From positions 2,849,501 to 2,913,500 of the forward strand of contig NZ_BDEL01000001.1 of assembly GCF_001685485.1 (NCBI RefSeq): DNA of 64,000 nucleotides, given 5' to 3'. Positions 9,348 through 19,134 of this stretch are shown piece by piece. Under the pieces are notes generated by a model that saw nothing but the letters and a program-made list of their open reading frames with translations, was not told the DNA's origin and did no database searches. The DNA is from Formosa haliotis. GTDB taxonomy: Bacteria > Bacteroidota > Bacteroidia > Flavobacteriales > Flavobacteriaceae. A program made the translations under genes and the position numbers. Each line of letters starts with the position of its first letter. Position 1 is the stretch's first letter.

Positions 9348-11255
9348 TTATAAGGTTTCTTTTAACCATTTAAAAAATTCATGTTGCCAAACCAATGCAT
9401 TCTGTGGTTGAAGCACCCAGTGATTTTCCTCAGGTAAATACAATAATTTACTTTTAATACCTCGTAATTGTGCCGCTTGGAAAGCTGCTAAACCTTGCTC
9501 GATTGGTACACGATAATCTTTTCCACCTTGGATAATTAAAATAGGAGTATCCCATTTATCTACGTGGTTAACAGGGTTAAATTCATTAAAGGCTTTTTGA
9601 GCTATGGTGTTCGATTTATCCCAATAATTGCCACCAAAATCATGGTTTGTGAAAAAGATTTCTTCTGTAGTTCCAGCCATGGTTCGGGTATCGAAAACCC
9701 CATCGTGGGCAATAAGCGTTTTAAAGCGTTTGTTGTGTATACCGGCTAAATATAACACCGAATATCCGCCGTAACTTGCACCAATTGCACCTAAGCGGTT
9801 ATTATCTACATACGGTTCTTTAGCAACATCATCTATAGCAGAAAGGTAATCATCCATAACTTGTCCGCCCCAATCTTTACTAATCGCTTCGTTCCATTCT
9901 ACACCATGACCAGGCATTCCTCTTCGGTTTGGAGCAACAATAATGTAGCCCTGCGATGCCATTAATTGGAAATTCCATCGGTAAGAATAAAACTGAGATA
10001 ATGGCGATTGTGGTCCGCCTTGCGCATATAATAAGGTCGGATATTTCTTATTCGGATCGAAGTTAGGTGGTAATATCACCCAAACTAACATTTTTTTATT
10101 GTCGGTAGTCGTTACATAGCGTTTTTCTACTTTAGGTAAATCTAAACCACTATAAAATGCATTGTTTACTGATGATAATTGCTTAAACGATTTGTCTTTC
10201 AACTGAAACGAATAAATCTCACTCGCATGATTCATATCACCTCGTGTAACAATTAGCGTGTTGTTAACTTCAGCAACAATTCCACGAATATCAAATTCAC
10301 CCTTAGATAATTGTTCTACTACAGGAGCCATTCGTTTTTTACCTGGATAATTCACACTAAATAACTGAATTGTACCATCTGTAGCTGCGGTAAAGTAAAG
10401 TTTAGTACCGTCGTTACTCCATTTAAAACTGTTTACCGTGCCGTCCCATTGCTGAGTTAGATTTTGTTTGATGCCATTTTCTAAAACAATAAGGTCGTTT
10501 TTATCGCTTTCGTAACCATCGGTTTTCATTTGCAACCAAGCTAAAGCCCCTGTCTTAGCGAATGCTGGATTTGTGTCGTACCCCTTGTTGCCTTCCGTAA
10601 TGTTAGTCGTGGTTTTAGTAGCAATATCGTATTTGTAAATATCGGTATTGGTACTCGTTGCGTAGGCCGTTCCTTTTAATTTTTTACTAACGTAGTAAAT
10701 ACTTTTACTGTCTGGCGACCAAATATAATCTTCGTCGCCTCCAAACGGACGTTGTGGCGAGTAATACGGTTCGTTAGGCATAATGTCTGTTGCGGTCTCA
10801 TCATCGGCATTTACGTCTTTGTAAAATACATGCTCGTAAGAGCCGTCGCTCCAAGCATCCCAATGGCGGTTATCTAACTCTGTAAACACATAAGCATCTG
10901 CTTTATCTAAATTTTTATATAAATCTGTAGCTTTTATATCTTGTATGTGCACCGCTTTATGAAACAGTTTTAAAGTGCCATCTGGCGATATGTTTTTATC
11001 TGCAACTAAAGCATCATCCTTCTCAATTTTAACAGCTGTACCTCCAGCGGTAGGTATTTTAAAATAGGTAGTATCGAAGTTATTATTTTCAATATTTGGG
11101 ATTTTCACACTATAAAAAATGTGTGAAGCATCGTTAGACATTCCCATTACACTAATGCGTTTTACGCTCCAAAGCAATTCGGGATTCATCACTTTTTGGG
11201 CGCTTGCTAAATTACTGGTAATCAATACGGTTAAAATTAAGATTAGTTTTTTCAT
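9348..11255 (-). CDS. S9 family serine peptidase (prolyl oligopeptidase/DPP-like), secreted
   Basis: 635 residues with a signal peptide (MKKLILILTVLITSNLASAQ). An N-terminal beta-propeller of WD40-like TolB repeats (residues about 30-370, for example IWSPDSKSIYYVSKK and FKWSNDGTKLYFTA) precedes an alpha/beta-hydrolase domain. The triad is visible as Ser in GASYGGYS, Asp in GGKDYRVP and His in EENHWV. Such enzymes clip dipeptides or oligopeptides in the periplasm, supporting peptide feeding. Confidence 0.92.
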   Translation of the reverse strand: MKKLILILTVLITSNLASAQKVMNPELLWSVKRISVMGMSNDASHIFYSVKIPNIENNNFDTTYFKIPTAGGTAVKIEKDDALVADKNISPDGTLKLFHKAVHIQDIKATDLYKNLDKADAYVFTELDNRHWDAWSDGSYEHVFYKDVNADDETATDIMPNEPYYSPQRPFGGDEDYIWSPDSKSIYYVSKKLKGTAYATSTNTDIYKYDIATKTTTNITEGNKGYDTNPAFAKTGALAWLQMKTDGYESDKNDLIVLENGIKQNLTQQWDGTVNSFKWSNDGTKLYFTAATDGTIQLFSVNYPGKKRMAPVVEQLSKGEFDIRGIVAEVNNTLIVTRGDMNHASEIYSFQLKDKSFKQLSSVNNAFYSGLDLPKVEKRYVTTTDNKKMLVWVILPPNFDPNKKYPTLLYAQGGPQSPLSQFYSYRWNFQLMASQGYIIVAPNRRGMPGHGVEWNEAISKDWGGQVMDDYLSAIDDVAKEPYVDNNRLGAIGASYGGYSVLYLAGIHNKRFKTLIAHDGVFDTRTMAGTTEEIFFTNHDFGGNYWDKSNTIAQKAFNEFNPVNHVDKWDTPILIIQGGKDYRVPIEQGLAAFQAAQLRGIKSKLLYLPEENHWVLQPQNALVWQHEFFKWLKETL

Positions 11256-11275
11256 TTTTAGGATATTAAAGATGC

Positions 11276-11283
11276 CAAATATA
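11276..11283 (-). promoter_or_regulatory. Putative -7 promoter box of the S9 peptidase gene
   Basis: The minus strand reads TATATTTG, a perfect match to the Bacteroidota TAnnTTTG -7 box, 21 bases before the ATG at 11255. No convincing -33 element was seen. Confidence 0.45.
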
Positions 11284-11442
11284 CGGTTTTACTAGGGTTT
11301 CATTTATTAAAGTTTTTATAAAGTATAGGGTTTCTCGCGAATTTACTCGGTTTATTTAGAGCTTTATTACAGCATTTCTGAATTATATTTTTAAGAGATA
11401 AATTATTAACTTGTAGGGAATATGTATTCTACAATTTAAATC

Positions 11443-11802
11443 ATGGCACAACATAACGATTTAGGTAAAGAAGGTGAGGGGATTGCGATGAATTTTCTTC
11501 TGAAAAATGGATATCAAATTTTAGAGCAAAATTACAGATACCAAAAAGCTGAAGTAGATATTTTGGCTAGAAAAGATGAGATCTTAGCCGTTGTTGAGGT
11601 AAAAACACGATCGACTTCAGAGTTTGGAAATCCACAAGATTTTGTAAAGCCAAAGCAAATTCAGCGCTTAGTGACTGCCGTAGATGCCTATGTTTTAGCT
11701 CATAATTTAGATGTAGAGGTGCGTTTTGATATTATTGCACTTATAAAAACCGCTAAAGGATTTGAAATAGAACATTTAGAAGACGCATTTTATTATTTTT
11801 AA
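11443..11802 (+). CDS. YraN family protein (UPF0102, endonuclease-like fold)
   Basis: 119 residues, the usual length of the family. The start MAQHNDLGKEGEGIAMNFLL, the ILEQNYRYQKAEVDILARKD segment with its Glu/Asp pair and VVEVKTRS match the restriction-endonuclease-like core of YraN/UPF0102. The biological role is unsettled. The hydroxyacid dehydrogenase follows after 28 bases, so the two may be co-transcribed. Confidence 0.9.
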   Translation: MAQHNDLGKEGEGIAMNFLLKNGYQILEQNYRYQKAEVDILARKDEILAVVEVKTRSTSEFGNPQDFVKPKQIQRLVTAVDAYVLAHNLDVEVRFDIIALIKTAKGFEIEHLEDAFYYF

Positions 11803-11830
11803 ATTCGCTTAAAACAATACTTAATAAGAT

Positions 11831-12790
11831 ATGAAGATTGTAATATTAGATGGATACACGCTAAATCCAGGAGATTTAAGTTGGGATGCTTTAAAAGCCA
11901 TTGCCGATATAGTTATTTACGACCGGATTGCTGTAGACACCAATTCTATAATTGAAGCCATAGGCGACGCCGAAGCAGTTTTAACAAATAAAGTTCCATT
12001 GTCGGCAGAAGTATTATCACAGTTACCTCAGTTAAAATATATTGGTGTAACTGCGACGGGTTATAATATCATCGATATAGAAGCTGCCAAAAAGCAAGGT
12101 GTGGTGGTAACCAATGTACCGGCTTATAGCACCAAATCGGTGGCACAATTTACCATGGCATTGCTGTTAGAACTTTGTCACCATGTAGGCGATCATAATC
12201 GTGCTGTTAAAGAAGGGCAATGGGAGCATTCGGAAGATTTTAGTTTCTGGAATTCACCTTTAATTGAATTGGAAGGAAAAACCATGGGACTCATTGGTTT
12301 TGGTCAAATAGGTCAAGCCACAGCGGCTTTAGCCCAGGCATTTGGCATGCAAGTTTTGGTTTATAATAGAACCGTTTATAAGGAGTTTGAAACCGATACC
12401 TTAACTTTTGTTGAATTAGATACTTTATTAGCTGAAGCAGATGTAATTAGTTTACATTGTCCCTTAACAAAAGATACCGAAGGACTTATAAATTCGGAAA
12501 CTATCGCTAAAATGAAAGCTGAGGTATTTTTAATAAACACCTCTAGAGGCGGCTTAGTTGTTGAAGCCGATTTAGCCGAGGCTTTAAATTCTGATAAGAT
12601 TGCAGCTGCCGCAGTAGATGTGGTTTCTCAAGAACCCATCACTTCAGACAACCCCTTGTTGAAAGCAAAAAACTGTATAATTACACCTCATATTGCTTGG
12701 GCACCTATAGAAGCACGCTCCCGATGTATGCAGATTGCCGTGTCTAATTTTGAATCGTTTTTAAATGATAAACCTCAGCATGTAGTTTGA
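11831..12790 (+). CDS. D-2-hydroxyacid dehydrogenase (glycerate dehydrogenase-like)
   Basis: 319 residues of the NAD-dependent D-isomer 2-hydroxyacid dehydrogenase family. The Rossmann motif GLIGFGQIGQATA (near residue 152), NTSRGGLVVEADL with the catalytic Arg, and ITPHIAWAPIEARSR with the catalytic His are visible. It probably reduces hydroxypyruvate or glyoxylate. A copy of its last 80 or so bases is found about 1.37 kb downstream, at 14083. Confidence 0.88.
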   Translation: MKIVILDGYTLNPGDLSWDALKAIADIVIYDRIAVDTNSIIEAIGDAEAVLTNKVPLSAEVLSQLPQLKYIGVTATGYNIIDIEAAKKQGVVVTNVPAYSTKSVAQFTMALLLELCHHVGDHNRAVKEGQWEHSEDFSFWNSPLIELEGKTMGLIGFGQIGQATAALAQAFGMQVLVYNRTVYKEFETDTLTFVELDTLLAEADVISLHCPLTKDTEGLINSETIAKMKAEVFLINTSRGGLVVEADLAEALNSDKIAAAAVDVVSQEPITSDNPLLKAKNCIITPHIAWAPIEARSRCMQIAVSNFESFLNDKPQHVV

Positions 12791-12955
12791 AGGACACTCA
12801 CTAAGTTAGAAGCCTAAATCTAGAGCCAAAGCTAAGATGAATGTGAACCGAGGGTTTTTCAATGTTTTAAAATCGGGATGATTAAGAATAATAACTAATT
12901 TAAGCCTTAGTGAGCGGTAATATTTAATTGCTGCCGACGAATTAATAAAAACTCA

Positions 12956-13366
12956 ATGATTATGAAATATTATACGAAAGCACAATCAGCTTCTAAGAAT
13001 ATCGCATCAATTAAAATAAAGGAATCAGACATTGGCTTCGGAATTACCCCAGAGTCGGCAGATCTTTTACCAAATCCAGCCGAATTATTTTTAGGATCAT
13101 TTTCGGCTTGTATACTAAAAAATGTGGAGCGTTTTTCTGCTATTATGAATTTTGAATATTCGAAAGCTGAAATAATAGTTAATGCTAGCCGGTTAGAGAA
13201 ACCTCCCAGAATGGAGGACATAAACTATGAATTAACCATTTATAGTAAAGACGATAATTTAAATATTAACTTACTTAAAAAGAATATCGAAAAATTTGGG
13301 ACTATATTTAATACGGTAAAATCTTCTTGTTCTATTACTGGAGAGATAAAAAAAGCGTCAGAATGA
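12956..13366 (+). CDS. OsmC family protein
   Basis: 136 residues (134 if the ATG at 12962 is used). The OsmC/Ohr fold is suggested by the length, by NPAELFLGSFSACILKNVE with the conserved helix Cys, and by a second Cys in TVKSSCSITGEI. Classical members reduce organic hydroperoxides with two cysteines; this subfamily is less well characterised. Its TGA overlaps the ATG of the next gene (ATGA), so the two are translationally coupled. Confidence 0.8.
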   Translation: MIMKYYTKAQSASKNIASIKIKESDIGFGITPESADLLPNPAELFLGSFSACILKNVERFSAIMNFEYSKAEIIVNASRLEKPPRMEDINYELTIYSKDDNLNINLLKKNIEKFGTIFNTVKSSCSITGEIKKASE

Positions 13367-13950
13367 AAAATGTAATTACCCTTTGGCTGTTAGCCTTGGT
13401 TTTGAGTTGTAATTCTTATAAAAAGGAAAATCAAAGCGAAGCTACAAATCAAAACCCCGAAACCAATAAAATTAATGGCAGTGTTAAACCTGAAATTCAA
13501 TCGCCAGAACCTATAATTTATCTAGCAGATAATCTAGACGAGAAAGACAAGTTAGGCTATTGTATCGATACCATGAGCAAAGGTTTTAACGATACGTTAC
13601 ATGTACATTCCTGCAAACCAAATGGTGAAGATGTGTTATTTTATTACGATGAAGACACTCAGCAAATTTGTTCGGCGACCTATCCAGGCTACTGTGCAGC
13701 TATGCTTGGTGGACCAAAAATTGGATTGACTATAAGTCTGGTTAAAAGCGACCCGGAATCTTCCAATCAAAAATTTGTTTACACTAAGGAAACGGGAGAA
13801 TTTAGCCCCAAAGAAGAACCTAGTCTTTGTCTTGCGGCGGGAAGTGAAAGCAGCAATGCAGGACCTTATATGTCGAGATCTTTAACGTTGCAGTCTCGAA
13901 AGACCACAGATAAAAGCCTAAAATCGTGGGTGATTAAAGGCTCAAAATAA
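13363..13950 (+). CDS. Lipoprotein with a ricin-B-like beta-trefoil segment
   Basis: 195 residues from the ATG at 13363, which overlaps the osmC-like stop. It begins with a lipoprotein signal (MKNVITLWLLALVLSCNSYK, Cys at 16). Two spaced Cys/Gln-W-like units (GYCIDTMSKGFNDTLHVHSC and a later EPSLCLAAGS block ending in SLTLQ) suggest a ricin-type beta-trefoil lectin fold. Binding to envelope sugars is only an inference. Confidence 0.6.
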   Translation: MKNVITLWLLALVLSCNSYKKENQSEATNQNPETNKINGSVKPEIQSPEPIIYLADNLDEKDKLGYCIDTMSKGFNDTLHVHSCKPNGEDVLFYYDEDTQQICSATYPGYCAAMLGGPKIGLTISLVKSDPESSNQKFVYTKETGEFSPKEEPSLCLAAGSESSNAGPYMSRSLTLQSRKTTDKSLKSWVIKGSK

Positions 13951-14069
13951 GGTCTAACTAGAAGGTGTTCTTATGCTTTGGAAGTTTTGTAGTTAGTGGT
14001 GTAAAGTTTAGCAACTTAATATATAGATTTTTTGGGCCCGAGTAGATATTTGTTCTGTTGCCTATGCTT

Positions 14070-14155
14070 GGTCACTTATAGTAGCACGCTCCCGATGTAT
14101 GCAGATTGCCGTGTCTAATTTTGAATCGTTTTTAAATTAAACCGCAGCATGAAGT
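14070..14155 (+). repeat. Duplicated 3' end of the D-2-hydroxyacid dehydrogenase gene
   Basis: Bases 14083-14137 are identical over 55 nt to 12712-12766, and flanking bases (TGCTTGG, CAC, TATAG before; CAGCATG after) also match imperfectly. It is a relic carrying no intact frame. It could be the remains of a tandem duplicate gene or of a local duplication spanning the osmC-like pair. Confidence 0.85.
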
Positions 14156-14237
14156 TGGGTAGTATGGGTGTATAAATTAAGGCGATCTGGTTAATCCTTG
14201 CGACTTGAAAAGCTATAAAACTGAAAAATAAAATAAC

Positions 14238-14273
14238 AAAAGACACCTTGAATGTGAGTTCAAGGTGTCTTTT
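14238..14273 (-). terminator. Terminator after the TlpA-like gene
   Basis: A 15-bp perfect stem (AAAAGACACCTTGAA with its complement) and 6-base loop. On the minus strand TTTTGTTATTTTATTTTT follows. It lies 35 bases after the stop at 14308 and could also act on plus-strand readthrough. Confidence 0.8.
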
Positions 14274-14307
14274 GGTTTGCATTAATTAAAGGACAGGTGT
14301 TTAAAAA

Positions 14308-15609
14308 TTAAAGTTTCGTATCTAAAAACGCCTTTAATTTTTCTACATCGTCTGGTTTAGCGATAATTTTTTTGTTTTTGTCCAGTACAAAGAACGACGG
14401 TGTACCTGAAACTCCATAAGCAATAGGAATTGGGTTATCCCATTTACCGTGACCATAAATTTGTGTAAACTCGGTGTAGTTTTTAATGGTATTTTCCCAA
14501 TTAGGGCGTTCATCTTCTAGACCAATAGCAAGTACCTGAATATTCGGTTTGTCTTTTAAATAGGCTTTTAAAACAGGTAATTCTGCCAAACAATGCGAGC
14601 AAGTACTGCTCCAAAACGTAACAATATAAAAATCTTTTCCACTCAACTGGCTAAGCTTTGTGCTACCCACTTTAGAGGGCCAAGAAAAGTCTGGAGCCGT
14701 TGCGCCAATAGCTGTATTTTGAAATGCTTTCATATCTGTAATTAGCATTTCGTCTTTTACGGGGTCTAATAATTTTTGAAGATATTTTGATGCAATATAA
14801 TTGGCAACCTCCTCGTTTTGGCGTTCTTTAAACTGTGTCCATAATACTTCTAAAATCGATTTCTGTATAACTTTTTCTTTTGAAGTAACTCGAACCACAT
14901 CGTCTATATTATTTTTATACGAAGTGTTTTTGTCGTCTTTATCTACAAAAATAAAAACGTAACTCATAGCAGAGTCCATTAAAAAACTGGAATTTTGTAA
15001 TACCGGATCGCTAAAATTAATTGGTTTAAAATAATGTTTTTTAAAGTTGTTGAAATAGGTTGGAGCATCTTCAAAGGTTGTAGGGATGTATGGTTTTTCT
15101 GCAACAATAAAATGATTCGCAATCATACCTTTGGATTCCTTTTCTGCTTGATCTTGAACAGCAGTTAGTTCTGCTATACAGTCCATATATTCCGATTCAT
15201 CTTGATTGGGTTGTCCGTAGAATGAATTGATTTTCGATTTTATAGCGAACATGTCACTTTTGTATTTGTTTAGAATCTGATTTTCTTTAGAGGTTAGAAA
15301 AGAAACTCCTTTTTGTTGATCGTAATTGAAAACAACATCTTCATTATTATAAATAAAATTGAAGTTATATTGTTCTTGTGGTAAGGCATAAACAATACGA
15401 TACATACCCGGTTTTAAAGTAGCGTCTAGATCGAGTTCGAATTGACCATTTACTATATCAGCATTACTGATGTATTCATTGTTCGACGGATTTAATTTGT
15501 ACAAAATGGCAGCTTTGTAACTCGCTGCGGGTGTAAAGGTTCCTGAAATTTTATGCTGAGCCAACATGAGCGTTGGAAGTATAAATAAGGCGAATAATAT
15601 CTTTTTCAT
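14308..15609 (-). CDS. TlpA-like thiol-disulfide oxidoreductase (DUF4369-type N-terminus)
   Basis: 433 residues with a signal peptide (MKKILFALFILPTLMLAQ). The N-terminal beta domain (ISGTFTPAASYKAAILYKLN) resembles the DUF4369 region, followed by a helical middle, and residues about 300-433 form a thioredoxin/TlpA domain with TFWSSTCSHCLAELPVLK (CxxC) and a cis-Pro loop (VSGTPSFFVLD). It should reduce or isomerise disulfides in the periplasm. It starts four bases after the mfd stop and so is likely in the mfd operon. Confidence 0.88.
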   Translation of the reverse strand: MKKILFALFILPTLMLAQHKISGTFTPAASYKAAILYKLNPSNNEYISNADIVNGQFELDLDATLKPGMYRIVYALPQEQYNFNFIYNNEDVVFNYDQQKGVSFLTSKENQILNKYKSDMFAIKSKINSFYGQPNQDESEYMDCIAELTAVQDQAEKESKGMIANHFIVAEKPYIPTTFEDAPTYFNNFKKHYFKPINFSDPVLQNSSFLMDSAMSYVFIFVDKDDKNTSYKNNIDDVVRVTSKEKVIQKSILEVLWTQFKERQNEEVANYIASKYLQKLLDPVKDEMLITDMKAFQNTAIGATAPDFSWPSKVGSTKLSQLSGKDFYIVTFWSSTCSHCLAELPVLKAYLKDKPNIQVLAIGLEDERPNWENTIKNYTEFTQIYGHGKWDNPIPIAYGVSGTPSFFVLDKNKKIIAKPDDVEKLKAFLDTKL

Positions 15610-15613
15610 AATT

Positions 15614-18600
15614 TTAATTTGATATAGGTTGAAGCGCTAATAAGGCTTGTTTTACTGTTTTTATATGATCGAAAGTTAAGAGTAATCGAAGGCCTGCACG
15701 TGTTTGTTTTTCTTTCATTTTACATGCTTTAGGATGGGATTGAACAAATTTTAAAACCTTGGTAAAGCTTTCGCTTTGGTAAAACGAACTTTGCTGATCG
15801 CTTACAAAATAGCCCACCATTTTACCTTGTTTCATCACGATTTTTTCTAAACCAATATGTATGGCAAGCCACTTAACACGTACACTGTTTAGTAAATCTA
15901 CAACTTGCGTTGGCAATTCACCAAATCTATCTATTAATTCTTTTTCGAAGGTAATTAACTCAGCTTCCGTTTTTAAATTATTTAGTTGGGTGTATAGGTT
16001 TAAACGTTCGGCAATGTTATTTACATAGTCGTCTGGGAATAACAATTCAAAGTCGGTGTCTATAGAAATGTCTTTAACATATTCTTTTGGTTTATCATCA
16101 TCCGGATATAAATCTTTAAATTCGTTTTCCTTTAATTCTTCAATGGCTTCGCTCAAAATTTTCTGATACGTATCGAAACCAATATCATTTATAAAACCGC
16201 TTTGTTCGCCTCCTAATAAATCGCCAGCCCCTCGAATTTCTAAATCTTTCATGGCAATATTAAAGCCGCTTCCTAGTTCTGTAAATTGTTCTAATGCGGT
16301 AATTCGTTTTCTAGCATCTTCTGTCATTGCAGAATATTCTGGTGTTATAAAATAACAGAAGGCTTTTTTGTTACTTCGTCCTACACGACCTCGCATTTGG
16401 TGCAAATCGCTGAGTCCAAAATTATTCGCATTATTAATAAAAATGGTGTTGGCATTAGGGACATCTAAACCACTTTCTACTATGGTTGTACTTACTAAGA
16501 CGTCGAATTCACCATTCATAAAAGACAACATTAATGCTTCTAATTTTTTACCTTCCATTTGGCCGTGACCAATGCCAACTTTTGCATCGGGAACTAGGCG
16601 CTGAATTAAACCAGCAACTTCTTTAATATTTTCAATACGATTATGAATGAAATAAATTTGTCCGCCACGCTGAATTTCGTAACTCACGGCATCGCGAATG
16701 GTTTCTTCTTCAAAACGAATAACGTGACTTTCTATAGGGTATCTATTGGGTGGAGGTGTGGTGATTACCGATAAATCTCGGGCCGCCATTAAACTAAACT
16801 GAAGTGTTCTAGGAATTGGTGTGGCGGTTAAGGTTAACACATCCACATTTTCTTTGAGTGTTTTAAGTTTCTCTTTAACGGCTACTCCAAATTTTTGTTC
16901 TTCATCGACAATTAATAATCCTAAATCTTTAAACACTACACTTTTATTAACCAGTTGGTGTGTCCCGATAATAATATCGACATGCCCTTTTTCTAAACGT
17001 TCTAAAGTATCTCGTTTTTCTTTAGCCGATCTAAATCGGTTTACATAATCTACCGTAACAGGAAAATCTTTTAAACGCTCGCTAAAAGTTTTATGGTGTT
17101 GGTAGGCTAAAATGGTTGTGGGTACTAAAACAGCCACTTGTTTACCATTATCTACAGCTTTAAAAGCGGCACGAATGGCGACTTCCGTTTTTCCGAAACC
17201 AACATCACCACAAACTAAACGATCCATGGGGCGCTCGCTTTCCATATCCGATTTAATGTCTGCTGTCGAGGTGCTTTGGTCTGGAGTGTCTTCGTAAATA
17301 AAAGAAGCCTCTAACTCGTGTTGCAAATAGCTATCTGGATTGTATTGATAACCTTTCTCTAGCTTACGTTTGGCGTAAAGCTGAATTAAATTAAAGGCAA
17401 TTTCTTTAACCCGAGTTTTTGTTTTTTGTTTTAAAACCTTCCAAGCGTTACTTCCTAGTTTATGGACTTTAGGTGGTTTGCCGTCCTTCCCGTTAAACTT
17501 TGTTATTTTATGAAGCGCATGTATGCTTAAATACAAAATATCTCGCTCGCCATAAATTAGTTTTATAGCTTCTTGTTTTTTGCCTTCAACATCAATTTTT
17601 TGAAGTCCGCCAAAACGGCCTACACCATGGTCTATATGGGTAACGTAATCGCCAATTTCTAAATTTGTAAGCTCCTTTAAGGTTATGGCTTGCTTTTTTG
17701 CATAGCCGTTTTTAAGACTGAACTTATGGTAACGTTCAAAGATTTGATGATCGGTATAACACAACACTTTATTGTCGTGATCTATAAACCCTTGATTTAA
17801 AGACAGGACTAAGGTTTGGTACGATACGCCTTGCTCTATATCTTTAAAAATATCGTGAAAACGTTTGGCCTGCTGCTCGCTTACACAAGCAATATAATTG
17901 GTAAATCCTTTATTGTGATTGCTGTTTAAATCTTCAATTAAAAGATCGAATTGTTTATTGAATGAGGGTTGCGGTGTGGTGTGGTAAACAATAGTTTCGT
18001 CTGTGTCTTTATGGAAATAATATCCGCTACCAAACTCTACAACCGTGAATTTTAAAAGTTGTTTTTTTAGTAATTCCGAATTACAAAACAACTCGTTTGG
18101 AGTATGGTGTTTAATTTCAGAATTAAGGGTTTTAAAAGCATCTTCTGCTTTGCCAAATAGCACATCGCTTCCAGAAAAAAGCAACTGACTGTTTTTAGAA
18201 AACACCACTGTTTTACTTGCGATATATTCTAGAAAACTTTCTCGACTTTCATCTAAAAATTTATTTTCAACATTAGGAATAATGCTAATTTTCTTGATTT
18301 GCTCGGTAGAGAGTTGGGTTTCTACATCGAAGGTTCTTATGCTATCTACATCATCTCCAAAAAATTCTATACGATAAGGTTCGTCGTGCGAAAAAGAAAA
18401 GACATCTACAATTCCCCCACGAACAGAAAATTCGCCAGGTTCTGTAACAAAATCTACACGTTTAAACTTGTATTCGAACAACATTTCGTTTACAAATTCT
18501 ATCGATAAATTGTCGTTTATGGCAATTTTTAAGGTGTTGCGTTCTAGCTCTTTCTTGGTAACAACTTTTTCAAATAGGGCATCGGTATAGGTAACAATTA

Positions 18601-18958
18601 TGGCTGGTTTTTTACGCGAATTTATACGGTTTAAAACCTCGGCACGTAAGAGTACGTTGGCGTTATCGGTTTCCTCTATTTGGTATGGTCTACGGTAACT
18701 TCCAGGGTAGAAAAGAACATCTTTTGTGTTTAATAGTTGTTCTAAATCGTTTAAATGGTAGGCCGCTTCTTCCTTATCGTTAAAAATAAGAAGAAAAGGT
18801 TTTTCGGCATACTTAAAAACTTCGGCAACAACTAGAGAAAATGACGACCCTACAAGCCCTTTAACAACGGTTTTGTTTTCGTTTATGGCAATAGCATTTT
18901 GCAAATTTTGCGTTTGCAAAGTTTGTGCAAATGTTTGCAAGAGATTGTTTTTACTCAA
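15614..18958 (-). CDS. mfd: Transcription-repair coupling factor
   Basis: 1114 residues, the expected size. It removes stalled RNA polymerase from lesions and recruits UvrA. Visible in order: a UvrB-like N-terminal module (FPGSYRRPYQIEE), the RNA-polymerase-interacting CarD-like domain (IGDYVTHIDHGVGRFGGLQ), the helicase with GDVGFGKTEVAIR (Walker A), DEEQKFGV (Walker B) and LTATPIPRTL, the MRGRVGRSNKKAFCY motif VI, and a C-terminal TRCF domain. Tightly linked to the TlpA-like gene downstream. Confidence 0.96.
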   Translation of the reverse strand: MSKNNLLQTFAQTLQTQNLQNAIAINENKTVVKGLVGSSFSLVVAEVFKYAEKPFLLIFNDKEEAAYHLNDLEQLLNTKDVLFYPGSYRRPYQIEETDNANVLLRAEVLNRINSRKKPAIIVTYTDALFEKVVTKKELERNTLKIAINDNLSIEFVNEMLFEYKFKRVDFVTEPGEFSVRGGIVDVFSFSHDEPYRIEFFGDDVDSIRTFDVETQLSTEQIKKISIIPNVENKFLDESRESFLEYIASKTVVFSKNSQLLFSGSDVLFGKAEDAFKTLNSEIKHHTPNELFCNSELLKKQLLKFTVVEFGSGYYFHKDTDETIVYHTTPQPSFNKQFDLLIEDLNSNHNKGFTNYIACVSEQQAKRFHDIFKDIEQGVSYQTLVLSLNQGFIDHDNKVLCYTDHQIFERYHKFSLKNGYAKKQAITLKELTNLEIGDYVTHIDHGVGRFGGLQKIDVEGKKQEAIKLIYGERDILYLSIHALHKITKFNGKDGKPPKVHKLGSNAWKVLKQKTKTRVKEIAFNLIQLYAKRKLEKGYQYNPDSYLQHELEASFIYEDTPDQSTSTADIKSDMESERPMDRLVCGDVGFGKTEVAIRAAFKAVDNGKQVAVLVPTTILAYQHHKTFSERLKDFPVTVDYVNRFRSAKEKRDTLERLEKGHVDIIIGTHQLVNKSVVFKDLGLLIVDEEQKFGVAVKEKLKTLKENVDVLTLTATPIPRTLQFSLMAARDLSVITTPPPNRYPIESHVIRFEEETIRDAVSYEIQRGGQIYFIHNRIENIKEVAGLIQRLVPDAKVGIGHGQMEGKKLEALMLSFMNGEFDVLVSTTIVESGLDVPNANTIFINNANNFGLSDLHQMRGRVGRSNKKAFCYFITPEYSAMTEDARKRITALEQFTELGSGFNIAMKDLEIRGAGDLLGGEQSGFINDIGFDTYQKILSEAIEELKENEFKDLYPDDDKPKEYVKDISIDTDFELLFPDDYVNNIAERLNLYTQLNNLKTEAELITFEKELIDRFGELPTQVVDLLNSVRVKWLAIHIGLEKIVMKQGKMVGYFVSDQQSSFYQSESFTKVLKFVQSHPKACKMKEKQTRAGLRLLLTFDHIKTVKQALLALQPISN

Positions 18959-18974
18959 GACAATTTATTTTGTG

Positions 18975-18982
18975 CAAATATA
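18975..18982 (-). promoter_or_regulatory. Putative -7 promoter box of mfd
   Basis: The minus strand reads TATATTTG, matching the TAnnTTTG box, 17 bases before the mfd ATG. This would give a very short leader. Motif match only. Confidence 0.4.
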
Positions 18983-19134
18983 ATGTATGTGAAAAGAAAA
19001 AATGTTAACGATTTATGAATTTAAAGTGCTTAAATATTTTGAATTTTATTAAATTTAGCCTCAAAAATTGATGATATTTAAACATGTTAGGCATGTGTCG
19101 TTAATTTTATTAGATATTTTAAAAAGTAAAACAT

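Larger units (their letters stand above)
13951..14307. other. Intergenic region with duplicated gene fragment and terminator
   Basis: 357 bases without a credible gene. It contains the copied end of the upstream dehydrogenase gene (14070-14155) and the terminator hairpin at 14238-14273. Nothing else is recognised. Confidence 0.6.
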
